Shown piece after piece: positions 15,135 to 22,694 of a stretch of 23,476 nucleotides of DNA. Where the stretch lies: positions 1 through 23,476 of IMG/VR virus record IMGVR_UViG_3300020172_005183, one strand, 5' to 3'. Each line of letters begins with the position of its first letter. The stretch's first letter is position 1. A model generated the notes under the pieces. The model saw nothing but the letters and a program-made list of their open reading frames with translations, made no database searches and had not been told where the DNA came from. The stretch is from a virus. Made by a program: the position numbers and the translations under genes.

Positions 15135-15656
15135 ATGATTGATTCACATACAGATATCCCGTCAAAATACGTTCACCCTGAGGTGCGTTTACGGATAGTA
15201 AATAAAGAGATTGTTGAGAGCGCAAAAAGAATTTTTGAGCTATGTGAATCTCTTGGGATTAATCCAAATTCAGTTTCTGAAACATGGAAAAAAGAAGATA
15301 TTGGGATTGAAGAAATTCCTTTTAGTGACGAATTTGGTGATGCAAACATTGCCCTCGCTGGCGAATATGGTGATAAACCGGTATTTCGGATAAATAAAGC
15401 TGCAGCCACCGGCGACGATAAGACGCTGCATCTAAAACCTTTTGCAGAAAGTCTCGAATACCATATAAAAAAACATGCATTAATGCTTATGAAGGCGGAA
15501 AATGTAACTGAAGAGAGTCTCAACAACCCAAGAGATTGGCATTCAGATGGACTCTTCCATTGGTGCCCGAACTGTGACCAGGTCTTTGGGTGCGATACTC
15601 CAAATAAAGACGGAGAAGTTTGCTGTAGTTTTTGTGGAACCTATGGGACATTTTAA
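15135..15656 (+). CDS. Unknown protein, 173 residues, with C-terminal zinc-ribbon-like motif
   Basis: The ATG is preceded by AAAGGG about 10 bases upstream. Residues 25-62 resemble the 86-residue neighbour (L.I.P..V.E.WK..D.G.EE). The end holds two CxxC pairs, C144-P-N-C147 and C164-S-F-C167, 16 residues apart and each in a turn context (HWCPNC, CCSFCG), as in a zinc ribbon. C153 and C163 are extra cysteines. The Zn ribbon suggests nucleic-acid or protein binding but does not identify the partner. It lies in a plus-strand run of small unknown genes between the oxygenase groups. Confidence 0.65.
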   Translation: MIDSHTDIPSKYVHPEVRLRIVNKEIVESAKRIFELCESLGINPNSVSETWKKEDIGIEEIPFSDEFGDANIALAGEYGDKPVFRINKAAATGDDKTLHLKPFAESLEYHIKKHALMLMKAENVTEESLNNPRDWHSDGLFHWCPNCDQVFGCDTPNKDGEVCCSFCGTYGTF

Positions 15657-15671
15657 GAAACGGAACATGAC

Positions 15672-15911
15672 ATGGCACTTTCTTTAGAAAAAACATTATT
15701 GGCACAGGCAGAAGCAAAAAAATACCTTGAGTATTCAAGTTATTCGCTGTGCTTAATGCTCGGGATTAGCCCAGAAAACGCAGAGGAAGATATTGATTCA
15801 GGCGTTATGAACATGACGGAATATGGTTACGATACAAACCATGTGACGCAACTTCAATCTGCAGTTGGTTGTTTAAAAAAACAAATGCAAATCCTGGAGA
15901 ATCTCGGGTAA
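15672..15911 (+). CDS. Small unknown protein, 79 residues
   Basis: ATG 15 bases after the previous stop, with a weak GGA upstream. It is a helical, acidic protein containing LCLMLGISPENAEEDIDSG, which weakly echoes the LGINPNSVSE motif of the preceding gene, and a Leu/Gln-rich C-terminal helix (QLQSAVGCLKKQMQILENL) that could form a coiled coil. The TAA overlaps the next ATG (TAATG). No recognised family. Confidence 0.55.
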   Translation: MALSLEKTLLAQAEAKKYLEYSSYSLCLMLGISPENAEEDIDSGVMNMTEYGYDTNHVTQLQSAVGCLKKQMQILENLG

Positions 15912-16258
15912 TGAAATTATCAACTGAAATAACAGAAATTTTTAGCAGCTCAAAAACTTTTGAAGAACTTGCCCAACATTCCAACAGAAAGATTGTTGTG
16001 TATAACGAGCAGTTGGAGGAGTCAAAGTCAAAAACATCCGTATCACTAGCTGGACAACTGTACTCAGCAGAAAAACAATTAAATAGAGAAAATGATACTA
16101 TTCGCTGGGAAAGTTCAGTTCATTCGTCTGTTTTTTCATCAGACGACTCCGTAGTTAGATGCCCAGTATACGCAGAGTCCAATGATTCAATTAGCAAATG
16201 GAATGCTGAATCTCCTCGTTTTATTGTGATGAATAGTACGGAGGGTATTTCGTTGTGA
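15911..16258 (+). CDS. Unknown protein, 115 residues
   Basis: The ATG at 15911 overlaps the previous stop. The frame is open to 15869, but the coupled start with GGAG 11 bases upstream is preferred. The N-terminal two thirds are helical and polar (TFEELAQHSNRKIVVYNEQLEE, broken into separate helices), rich in Ser and Glu; the end is Ser-rich with a single Cys. No signal peptide or membrane segment. The TGA overlaps the next GTG (GTGA). Function unknown. Confidence 0.5.
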   Translation: MKLSTEITEIFSSSKTFEELAQHSNRKIVVYNEQLEESKSKTSVSLAGQLYSAEKQLNRENDTIRWESSVHSSVFSSDDSVVRCPVYAESNDSISKWNAESPRFIVMNSTEGISL

Positions 16259-16590
16259 CTATTAGACATTCTTGGGAAACACAAAACAATACCTACTCAG
16301 TGGACTCGCACATTGAATACGTCGAGCATCAAATAGCTTCAATTCTTTACATTTCCGGCCTTGATGGGAAATTAATTGAGTCATACGAGATTGAAGAAAT
16401 GCTTTCAGCAGTCAGGGACACCTTTAAGGTGACAAGAGAGTCAATTGTTGTTGACAATATTAAATCTGGTATAAGGCCAGCGTACGAATTTTTTATGACC
16501 AAGAACTCGTCAAAGCTTACTCTTGTTCTTAGGCGTAATATGAGATGGTTAAAAATAGCAAAGTATGCAAAGGGTATACAAAATGTCTAG
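16255..16590 (+). CDS. Unknown protein, 111 residues
   Basis: GTG start overlapping the previous TGA. It is an acidic helical first half (HIEYVEHQIASILYISG, EIEEMLSAVRDTF) with a basic C-terminus (LVLRRNMRWLKIAKYAKG). No motif is recognised. It overlaps the methyltransferase-like gene by 8 bases when that gene starts at 16583, which suggests coupled translation. Confidence 0.5.
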   Translation: MTIRHSWETQNNTYSVDSHIEYVEHQIASILYISGLDGKLIESYEIEEMLSAVRDTFKVTRESIVVDNIKSGIRPAYEFFMTKNSSKLTLVLRRNMRWLKIAKYAKGIQNV

Positions 16591-17353
16591 TGGGTGGGCG
16601 ACGCGAGCAAGAATTGCAAGAAGACTGTCCAGAACTGGACAGGACGAACTCCTACTCTCTGAGTTAGGGGAACTTTCTGATTACGCCTCAAAAATAAAAC
16701 AATTTCATGAAGAATCCTCTGTCGACAGGCGAACAATCGCCATTGGCGCAGACATAGAAAGTCATTGGTATGAGGCAATAATCAACCCAAACGAAGAGTT
16801 TGCTCATCTCATGTGGCAAAACATTGCCCAAATTAAAATGTGGTACGACCTTCTCTTAAGCGGTGGGACTGAACAAGACCCAAAGACTGTTCTTACCTAT
16901 ATGCAGCTTCCTTGTAATTTTATTATGGAGCTAATTTCTGATAGAACAAAAGAATTTACATTCGTTAATAACTTAGACCTTTTTTATTTTGAAAATTTTT
17001 ATCTCACAGAAAATGTTTTAGATACGCATCCTGATATTAGATATTCAGCTGTAGATAATGTTGACATTATTTCAAAGCAAACAGAAAAACAGTATGACAT
17101 GGTTAGGGCAACGGGATTTGGTATCCATGGCATCTCTACCGAAATGCTTGCCGGATTAATGGACTCTGTCAAAATAGGGGGCTCATTCATACTCTCCGAC
17201 GCGTCAGACTACGGAATGCTTTACACTGGGGCTGATGCTGAAATAACTTCTACTTTTTGGGATTATGGCAAATACATATGCCAGCGTGAGGATTTTATTT
17301 CCTATCACCTCCCATATGATGTAGGCTTGGTCGTAGCAAAAAGAATTGCTTAA
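16583..17353 (+). CDS. Methyltransferase-like Rossmann protein, degenerate motif I
   Basis: A 256-residue protein from the ATG at 16583, with AAGGG 10 bases upstream; an ATG 18 bases earlier is also possible. The second half follows the end of a class I SAM-dependent methyltransferase fold: a strand/acidic stretch NVDIISKQ (159-166), EKQYDMVRATG (168-178), a helix EMLAGLMDSV, then KIGGSFILSDASDYG (197-211, the usual GG-x-hydrophobic strand), and a final pair of strands ending DVGLVVAKR. The glycine-rich motif I is not visible; FVNNLDLFYFENFY occupies roughly that position. It may be a divergent methyltransferase or an inactive relative. A basic N-terminal helix (RARIARRLSR) and a linker precede the domain. 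Confidence 0.5.
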   Translation: MSSGWATRARIARRLSRTGQDELLLSELGELSDYASKIKQFHEESSVDRRTIAIGADIESHWYEAIINPNEEFAHLMWQNIAQIKMWYDLLLSGGTEQDPKTVLTYMQLPCNFIMELISDRTKEFTFVNNLDLFYFENFYLTENVLDTHPDIRYSAVDNVDIISKQTEKQYDMVRATGFGIHGISTEMLAGLMDSVKIGGSFILSDASDYGMLYTGADAEITSTFWDYGKYICQREDFISYHLPYDVGLVVAKRIA

Positions 17354-17382
17354 CCCAATACACAAAAGACTAGAGGTATGTC

Positions 17383-18357
17383 GTGGAAGCGACGCGCAAA
17401 CACCTAGAAATACCAAAGCTTGGCTCTACCGGATGCAGTGAAGTCAATGCTATTCAGTACATAAATCACGGCAGTGGAATAATGCAGTTCAAAAATGTTC
17501 TGGATATTCCGCAGGACAAAATACTTCCATATGTTGACTCATATGCGTACGTACCGAGCTGTGGATTGGAGATTTACGAGGAAGACGGTATTAAGAAGGC
17601 TAGGGATTTCGAGGGAAATGAGCAGCCGTATTCAAATCTGCTCTCACTTCCTTTACGACTTGGCGGTTTTGGCATGCCTGGACCGGTCGAGGATTATACC
17701 GAATCGGATGTAGTTGAGTTTTTTAATAACTGCGAAAGAGCTCTATACCTTTGCCTGATGAGATACATTGACATTCACCCAATGATTCTTAACACGATTT
17801 GGTGGAAGGCAAGAGGCCACGTACTCAAGTACCTTCCCGGTGCTTCACTTGGCATGCACAATGATAACGACACGAACTTTAGGGTGATTGACGGGCAAAG
17901 GTACCTATCGCAGCGCGAAGTTGCTATGTACCAGGTAGTCAATGCGATTATCTATTTTAATGATTCATATGATGGTGGTGAATTTAGATTCCCATATGCC
18001 AATGTAACTATTAAGCCAGATGCTGGAGATGTGGTCTTTTTCCCTGCAAACTATGTCGGCTCGCATGCTGTTGCCCCAATTACCAGTGGAGAAAGGTATA
18101 CATATCTTGCTCAGTTTGGGCATGGTGTTGCAAAGAACGACGAAATACGCGAAGCACAAGAAAGTGTTGATTGGTTGCCTCCCGTGTATTTGCCTTTTAT
18201 TTATCAAGATGCAGTAAAGTTTTCGGAATCTGGATTCTCCCATTACGACGATTCAGCGGAAGTTGCTCTTGGTTTGCACAATAACAGCGTTATCTCTCAA
18301 CAAAGGTCTGTAGAGGGAGCTCCAGAGGGGACGAAGCTAGAATATGAAGAGAGTTAA
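17383..18357 (+). CDS. 2OG-Fe(II) oxygenase (WW-RGH subgroup)
   Basis: A 324-residue protein with a GTG start; AGAGG lies 6 bases upstream, and the ATG at 17378 is out of frame. Metal ligands are H159 and D161 (GMHNDND) and H228 (GSHAV), with R238 ten residues later (SGERYTYLAQFGHG). FNDSYDGGEFRFP (192-204) and KPDAGDVVFFPAN (211-223) are the core strands. It shares IWWKARGHVLKYLPG (139-153) with the oxygenase at 12102 and more weakly with the fusion at 12911, although it lies 3.3 kb beyond them. It has an extra N-terminal region (1-100) and a tail of about 75 residues (VDWLPPVYLP..) outside the core. It overlaps the next gene by 14 bases. Confidence 0.88.
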   Translation: MEATRKHLEIPKLGSTGCSEVNAIQYINHGSGIMQFKNVLDIPQDKILPYVDSYAYVPSCGLEIYEEDGIKKARDFEGNEQPYSNLLSLPLRLGGFGMPGPVEDYTESDVVEFFNNCERALYLCLMRYIDIHPMILNTIWWKARGHVLKYLPGASLGMHNDNDTNFRVIDGQRYLSQREVAMYQVVNAIIYFNDSYDGGEFRFPYANVTIKPDAGDVVFFPANYVGSHAVAPITSGERYTYLAQFGHGVAKNDEIREAQESVDWLPPVYLPFIYQDAVKFSESGFSHYDDSAEVALGLHNNSVISQQRSVEGAPEGTKLEYEES

Positions 18358-19312
18358 ATCTGCTGAACAATATGTTTTTGATTTTAAAGGAATCGAAGAC
18401 ATAAGAAACAACTTTAGTGCTTATGCGGATGCATTCAAAACCCATGGGATTATTTGTTTCCGTGGCGCATTCCTTGACATATACAAGGGCACAGAGGTCC
18501 TTGCTGCTGTGTCAAAGGGCCTTAATTGGACTCCTGTATACAAGAGTCAGGACGGGAAGGTAGCAGATTGGAGGTATACGCAAAATTACGACGATAGGGC
18601 AAATACTTTTGTTACGTCAGAAGTGCAGCAAGGATTAATAAACCCATGGCATCTTGAGGGAATGTACAAGAAGCACACAATGCACGCAGTCGGATGGAGT
18701 ATGCGAAATTTCAAATGCGATAGCTCTGTCGGGCAAACCGGATTTATTGATGCATCCGAACTTGTTTCTATTATGCCTGCAGACATGTACGCATTTATGA
18801 AAAAAGCAAAGCTTATACATTACCCAATATTTGCACGCAAGGTACCAGAACCTTACCAGCCAATGCTCGACCATTTTGCGGCAGAGATGGATGCCATGCA
18901 TGAAAAAATTTGGTCAGTTGATGGCGATACGGAAATGTCAAGCAATGCGCATGATGCAATACAAAATCACCCAACTTTTGGGTATGAGGTTCTTAGATTG
19001 TGTCCATGTTGCGAGCGATGGGGAAATCAGCATCTGCTATTTTCCGTCGATGGGCAAAAACCGACAGAAAAAGATAATCAATTTTTTAAAACAATACAGG
19101 ATTGGCTGAAAGAAATTATCACTGACGAGTCCTTAGCTTGGTACCATGAATATCAAGAAGGTGATTTTGTAATCCCTGATTTATTTATAATGATTCACTC
19201 CGCAAAAGGAGGGTTTGCTCCTGGGGAACGGGAATTTGATGGAATGTGGTGTTTCCAAAAAAAGGTAGACTACGATGAAAATAAAGCCATACCAATAAGG
19301 CAGGAAAAATAA
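18344..19312 (+). CDS. TauD / clavaminate-synthase-like 2OG-Fe(II) dioxygenase with HxE
   Basis: A 322-residue protein. The family layout is visible: THGIICFRGAF (33-43), NPWHLEG (100-106) with H103 and E105, FKCDSSVGQTGFID (123-136), EGDFVIPDLFIMIHS (272-286) with H285, and R296 eleven residues later. Glu in place of Asp is known in clavaminate synthase, AsnO and VioC, so the triad can still be functional. Those relatives hydroxylate free or carrier-bound amino acids. Unusual here is LRLCPCCERWGNQH (217-230), a CxCC cluster in the position of the HPxTG loop of TauD relatives. It starts inside the preceding oxygenase. Confidence 0.75.
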   Translation: MKRVKSAEQYVFDFKGIEDIRNNFSAYADAFKTHGIICFRGAFLDIYKGTEVLAAVSKGLNWTPVYKSQDGKVADWRYTQNYDDRANTFVTSEVQQGLINPWHLEGMYKKHTMHAVGWSMRNFKCDSSVGQTGFIDASELVSIMPADMYAFMKKAKLIHYPIFARKVPEPYQPMLDHFAAEMDAMHEKIWSVDGDTEMSSNAHDAIQNHPTFGYEVLRLCPCCERWGNQHLLFSVDGQKPTEKDNQFFKTIQDWLKEIITDESLAWYHEYQEGDFVIPDLFIMIHSAKGGFAPGEREFDGMWCFQKKVDYDENKAIPIRQEK

Positions 19313-19313
19313 A

Positions 19314-19532
19314 ATGGAACTAAACCCACAGATGGTCATTGACGAAATGATGAAAAAAATTAACTCACTTACAGCAGAGAACATTATTCTCAGCACTCAG
19401 GTGAGAGCACTTTCCGACAAGTTGTCTGGGTATAACGAGGCTTCTCCATCGCAGGTGATGCAGGGGACTATAGACAGTGAAGGAAAGTATGACGAAGCAA
19501 TAAGAGAAGGAAGAATAAATTCAGGAAGCTAG
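19314..19532 (+). CDS. Small coiled-coil protein, 72 residues
   Basis: ATG one base after the previous stop, with AGGAAAAATAAA upstream as Shine-Dalgarno. Residues 5-40 form an amphipathic heptad-like helix (VIDEMMKKINSLTAENIILS with Leu/Ile/Met at a/d positions). The remainder is polar and acidic, including a Gly/Arg end. It could oligomerise or bridge to another protein. It ends the plus-strand module and converges with the minus-strand genes. Confidence 0.55.
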   Translation: MELNPQMVIDEMMKKINSLTAENIILSTQVRALSDKLSGYNEASPSQVMQGTIDSEGKYDEAIREGRINSGS

Positions 19533-19757
19533 CTACCACTTATTAAGTGGGCAAACTGCCTCGGCTAGCTTTACCTTCAGCTTCATGAAACAACCACATT
19601 CTTTGCACTGCTTTGTTGTCTTCGTCAAGCGGTCGCATGAGTTGCAGGCTGCGTAGCGCGATTCCTGAATCTCAACTGGAGCGAAGTCGGTATCTTTCTT
19701 GACAAGGTCAAGTGGCGATACCTTATGGTTTTTTCCGGTCGTGCGCTTAAATATCAT
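19533..19757 (-). CDS. Small cysteine-rich protein (DUF6171-like zinc-binding)
   Basis: 74 residues from the ATG at 19757, four bases after the upstream stop; an extension to 19907 would overlap the neighbouring gene. Six cysteines follow the pattern C38-x2-C41, C51-x2-C54-x-C56, C69, with RYAACNSCDRLTKTTKQC (34-51) and CGCFMKLKVKL (54-64), ending CPLNKW. This arrangement is common in small proteins of aquatic phages beside tail genes and, from memory, fits the DUF6171 type. It probably binds zinc. Function unknown. Confidence 0.65.
   Translation of the reverse strand: MIFKRTTGKNHKVSPLDLVKKDTDFAPVEIQESRYAACNSCDRLTKTTKQCKECGCFMKLKVKLAEAVCPLNKW
19536..19550. terminator. Hairpin at the convergent junction
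   Basis: CCACTT and AAGTGG flank a 3-base loop exactly where the plus-strand module and the minus-strand module meet. The sequence lies inside the last codons of the minus-strand gene, and no T-run follows on either strand, so a terminator role is only possible. A palindromic AGCTAGCT just before it (19527-19534) and GGCTAGCT at 19563-19570 add a second, weaker symmetry. Confidence 0.3.
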
Positions 19758-19761
19758 TATT

Positions 19762-20166
19762 TTATGACCCGAAAATGTATAGAACCCATGAAACCGATTC
19801 TTCGTCCCACGTAAACCTATGAGCTTCTTTGTATTCTCCAGACTCAGAAGGCCAATTTTCTTGTGTGTAGTTGCTTGGCATGGGAATTGGCGGAAACCAA
19901 GAACCATCTTCCTGAAGAACCCATGATGGGTAAGACTCTGGGCTTTTATCTATAAAACGGTCAGACGCAGGGTCGTACGTCCCTCCAATCATAGCAAAAC
20001 GGCCTCTGTACTCGCCGTCGCGCCACGTCTGAATCCACGTGTGTTGGTTATCTGCTTCGTTTAATTCGTTTAGTTCTTGCTCTGCGCCTCCAGAGTTTTC
20101 TCCAGATGCTCCTAAGTTTATAACAAAATTATTTTCGTCTAGTTGAGCGTAATAAAAAGTTTCCAT
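19762..20166 (-). CDS. Small tail-associated protein with TYDP..D.F repeat motif
   Basis: A 134-residue protein with a strong Shine-Dalgarno AGGAG five bases upstream that overlaps the preceding stop. It carries the segment IGGTYDPASDRFID (60-73), PSWVLQEDGSWFPPIPMP (80-97) and a C-terminal WDEESVSWVL. This pattern is frequent in small proteins following tail-fibre genes in cyanophages and other aquatic phages. Those proteins are usually unannotated but are thought to be tail-fibre associated. It directly follows the Gly-rich adhesin gene. Confidence 0.65.
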   Translation of the reverse strand: METFYYAQLDENNFVINLGASGENSGGAEQELNELNEADNQHTWIQTWRDGEYRGRFAMIGGTYDPASDRFIDKSPESYPSWVLQEDGSWFPPIPMPSNYTQENWPSESGEYKEAHRFTWDEESVSWVLYIFGS

Positions 20167-20173
20167 AGGTCTC

Positions 20174-21610
20174 CTAAGCTGGCCCTACCCAAGTTATCTC
20201 GGTGTATCCATTTGCTCCGTCAAAGTTCGACTTTCCACCAGCACCGTAATTCCCCTCCGCGCCGTTGACATAGGAACCGTATCCAGAGCTAAATCCAGTG
20301 TTAAACAACCCAGGGCCACCAGGACTGACTCCAAAGTATCCTGAACCACCGTTTATGTCGGAAGCTGCTCCACCTGCACCGCCACCGCCGCCGCCAATTG
20401 AGGAACCACCAGCAAATCCAGCGTTTCCATTTCCACTGCTTCCACCTTGATAGTTTCCTGTAGCGGCATAACCTCCTCCTGCGGTAATCGTTGCAAAACT
20501 TCCTCCAGCGAGTGTTGATGCAGTTCCACGAGAACTGGTGCTTTTACTACCTCCTGGTCCAGGAGAACTAAGCAGGAAGGAAGTTGTAGATATACTGCTT
20601 CCAGTTTTAATATCTCCACCACCACCACCACCGTACCCGAGGAAGGCTCCGGCCTGGTTACCTCCAGCGCCACCTCCTCCAACAAGTGTGTACGAGTTGA
20701 TTGTTATGTTTGCCCCATAGTCTGGCTTAGACACTAACTTGTAACCTGTTGTAGTTCGAGTTGTGTAGGTTCTAAACACACCAGTAGATGTGCCGTTGTG
20801 AACGGTAACTGCCCTACTTATCGTTCCTGTTGTTTGTACGCTTGCCCCTCCAGCGTAAGTTGCCGTAACACGCCAGTGTATAGTTGCTGAAGTACTCGAC
20901 CCTAGGCTCCATGAAGATACTACTTCAAGTAGTCCGGCGCCTATGCTTACTGAACCAGCGCTAGTGCCGTAGCTCCCATCAGTACCGTACTCAACCGAAA
21001 CCGTTGTTGTGCTGCCGTTTGGGGTAACTCTTGTAGTTAAAGCAAAAGTTGATATAGTGTTGGTTACCCTGACACGCCATTCATGGTTTGTGTCTTCAGC
21101 AAGACCACTTAACGAGTCACCAGAAGCTCCGCCCCCAGTTCCACTTATTCTTTCATAATCGTAAAATGTAGCACCAGCACCAATAGATTTACTTAGTGTT
21201 CCCGTTGTTGTGTAAACGTTGGATATGCCCGTAGTTGAGCCGCCGCTAGGAGCTGAGGCTGAGGAAGACCCTGTTTGCGTTCCGAAAGTTGGTGGAACAT
21301 ACGCCGTGATTGAGCCAGAGGCACCAGAAGTTGCAGAACTTATTCCAGACCCAGACTGTTTTACTACAGTGAAGGTATATGCAGTACCAGTAGTCAATCC
21401 AGTTACCGTTATGGGAGAACTGGCGCTACTTGCAGTAAGTGAACCAGGAGATGAAGTGACTACGTAGTTCCCGGAACCCTTGCCTGGGTTTGTTGACGCC
21501 ACGAAAGATACGCTTGCCTGACCACCCGAGACCGCCGTAGCAGAAATGCTCGTAGGGACGTCTGGAAGCCTCGCGCTGGCTCCGGGCTGAGATATGGGTC
21601 CCAATGGCAT
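20174..21610 (-). CDS. Tail adhesin with Fn3-like domains and glycine-rich C-terminus
   Basis: 478 residues from ATG 21610, two bases after the previous stop. Domains in order: an Fn3-like domain at about 15-105 (PDVPTSISATAV.., ITVTGLTTGTAYTFTVV); a second Fn3-like region at about 125-275, including TRVTPNGSTTTVSVEYG and WRVTATYAGG; and from about 308 a glycine-rich domain beginning YTLVGGGGAGG, with many GGG runs to the end. Glycine-rich C-termini of this type form polyglycine II sandwiches in T4-type adhesins (gp38 class) and contact host receptors. Very likely virion-exposed and the determinant of host range at this end. The glycine-rich part is fast-evolving, so exact boundaries are approximate. 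Confidence 0.75.
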   Translation of the reverse strand: MPLGPISQPGASARLPDVPTSISATAVSGGQASVSFVASTNPGKGSGNYVVTSSPGSLTASSASSPITVTGLTTGTAYTFTVVKQSGSGISSATSGASGSITAYVPPTFGTQTGSSSASAPSGGSTTGISNVYTTTGTLSKSIGAGATFYDYERISGTGGGASGDSLSGLAEDTNHEWRVRVTNTISTFALTTRVTPNGSTTTVSVEYGTDGSYGTSAGSVSIGAGLLEVVSSWSLGSSTSATIHWRVTATYAGGASVQTTGTISRAVTVHNGTSTGVFRTYTTRTTTGYKLVSKPDYGANITINSYTLVGGGGAGGNQAGAFLGYGGGGGGDIKTGSSISTTSFLLSSPGPGGSKSTSSRGTASTLAGGSFATITAGGGYAATGNYQGGSSGNGNAGFAGGSSIGGGGGGAGGAASDINGGSGYFGVSPGGPGLFNTGFSSGYGSYVNGAEGNYGAGGKSNFDGANGYTEITWVGPA

Positions 21611-21612
21611 GA

Positions 21613-22617
21613 TTAGAGCTTCAGGTCGCCTATGACGTACCAATCGGCTGCTCCGCGGTTTATTAGCGTAGCACTTGAATATTTCGTCCTAAGGGTAACG
21701 ACGCTGGCCGAAGTTCGTGGTTCAGCTTTTATATCAGTCGCCCCTGTGAATGTTATGGTCGCAGAACCTGTTCCCATTTGCATAACGGTTATTTGAGAGC
21801 CAATCGTCCAACTTACGTTGGGCACCGTCAGTGTGGCACTATTGCCAGTAAGTTCAACAAACTTGCCATTTTCAGATAAGGAAAGCGAACCGCCAGAGGC
21901 TACCGACGCTGTTCCTATGTGGTAAACAACATTCCCAGTGACTGACGCAGATGCGGCTGTAATGGCTCCAGCAACCGATGTGCTTCCAGATACTGTCAGA
22001 TTTGTAGCTACTGAAGCCGTTCCGCTCATGTTTATGTTTGTAATATTTATGTCCTGAGGGAGGCTCAACGTAATGGCAGCCGTTTCCGAACCAGAACCAC
22101 CAACAGTTATTTGGTTTGCCGTGCCAGCAACCGTAGCAACATAGGCTCCAGTCGTATCGTCCCCCAGTACCACCCTATTGCCGCCAATGGTTAACTCACC
22201 AGTGGTACTAATAGTTGCGTCTCCGCCGAGCGTCACATACGTTGGTACCCCAGAAGCATTTGCAACAATTATCTGTCCAGATGTCCCAGATGCAAGTTTT
22301 GAGAGTGCAATTGCCGCGGTTGTAGATACTTTTGCATTAGTGATTGACAAGTCGGGAGTAGTGAACTGCGCTGAGTCAACCCATGTGGAACCATCGTAAA
22401 ATTGGATTACTCTAACGTTTGTCAAATCTCCCAATTTGTCTTTCAAAAAGCATAAGCGTCCTGCTGACAGCGTTGGTTGGTTCGCTCCACCAAAAGCATT
22501 GTCCCTTTGAGTTGGGTTATCAAAAACGCAGATAGCTTGGTCCATGAGGTAGCCATTAACCTCCGCAGCACTCAGGACTAGTCCGTCCTGAAAAAGTTTT
22601 ACTCCAGCTCCAGCCAT
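21613..22617 (-). CDS. Tail-fibre protein, paralogous C-terminus to the left-end fibre
   Basis: A 334-residue protein with AGGAG five bases before the ATG. The N-terminus (MAGAGVKLFQDGLVLSAAEV, CVFDNPTQRDNAFGG, VIQFYDGSTWVDSAQF) is of the kind seen in aquatic-phage tail fibres. The middle repeats short segments such as LSKLASGTSGQIIVANASG and LGGDATISTTGELTIGG. The C-terminus (GSQITVMQMGTGSATITF.., YSSATLINRGAADWYVIGDL) matches the plus-strand fibre at 1-1602. It forms a tail module with the P2 gpI-like protein upstream and the adhesin downstream. Confidence 0.8.
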   Translation of the reverse strand: MAGAGVKLFQDGLVLSAAEVNGYLMDQAICVFDNPTQRDNAFGGANQPTLSAGRLCFLKDKLGDLTNVRVIQFYDGSTWVDSAQFTTPDLSITNAKVSTTAAIALSKLASGTSGQIIVANASGVPTYVTLGGDATISTTGELTIGGNRVVLGDDTTGAYVATVAGTANQITVGGSGSETAAITLSLPQDINITNINMSGTASVATNLTVSGSTSVAGAITAASASVTGNVVYHIGTASVASGGSLSLSENGKFVELTGNSATLTVPNVSWTIGSQITVMQMGTGSATITFTGATDIKAEPRTSASVVTLRTKYSSATLINRGAADWYVIGDLKL

Positions 22618-22694
22618 TTTATCTCCTATTTCATCAAAATACTAGCATTAATCATTGTTAAGTTATTTGCACAATTATTTACATATAAAATATA
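22618..22694 (-). other. 77-base AT-rich gap before the fibre gene
   Basis: It contains the AGGAG ribosome binding site (22623-22627, complement) and runs of A/T, including TATATTTTATAT-like sequence. A weak -10-like TAGTAT is present on the minus strand without a matching -35, so I assign no promoter. Confidence 0.3.

Noticed and set aside
19758-19907. N-terminal extension of the cysteine-rich protein
   Set aside because: It would run through the coding end of the neighbouring gene in another frame; the ATG at 19757 lies just after that gene's stop.
20353-20720. Frames in other readings of the glycine-rich region
   Set aside because: They are shadow frames produced by repeated GGT/GGA codons; one is a proline-rich reverse complement.
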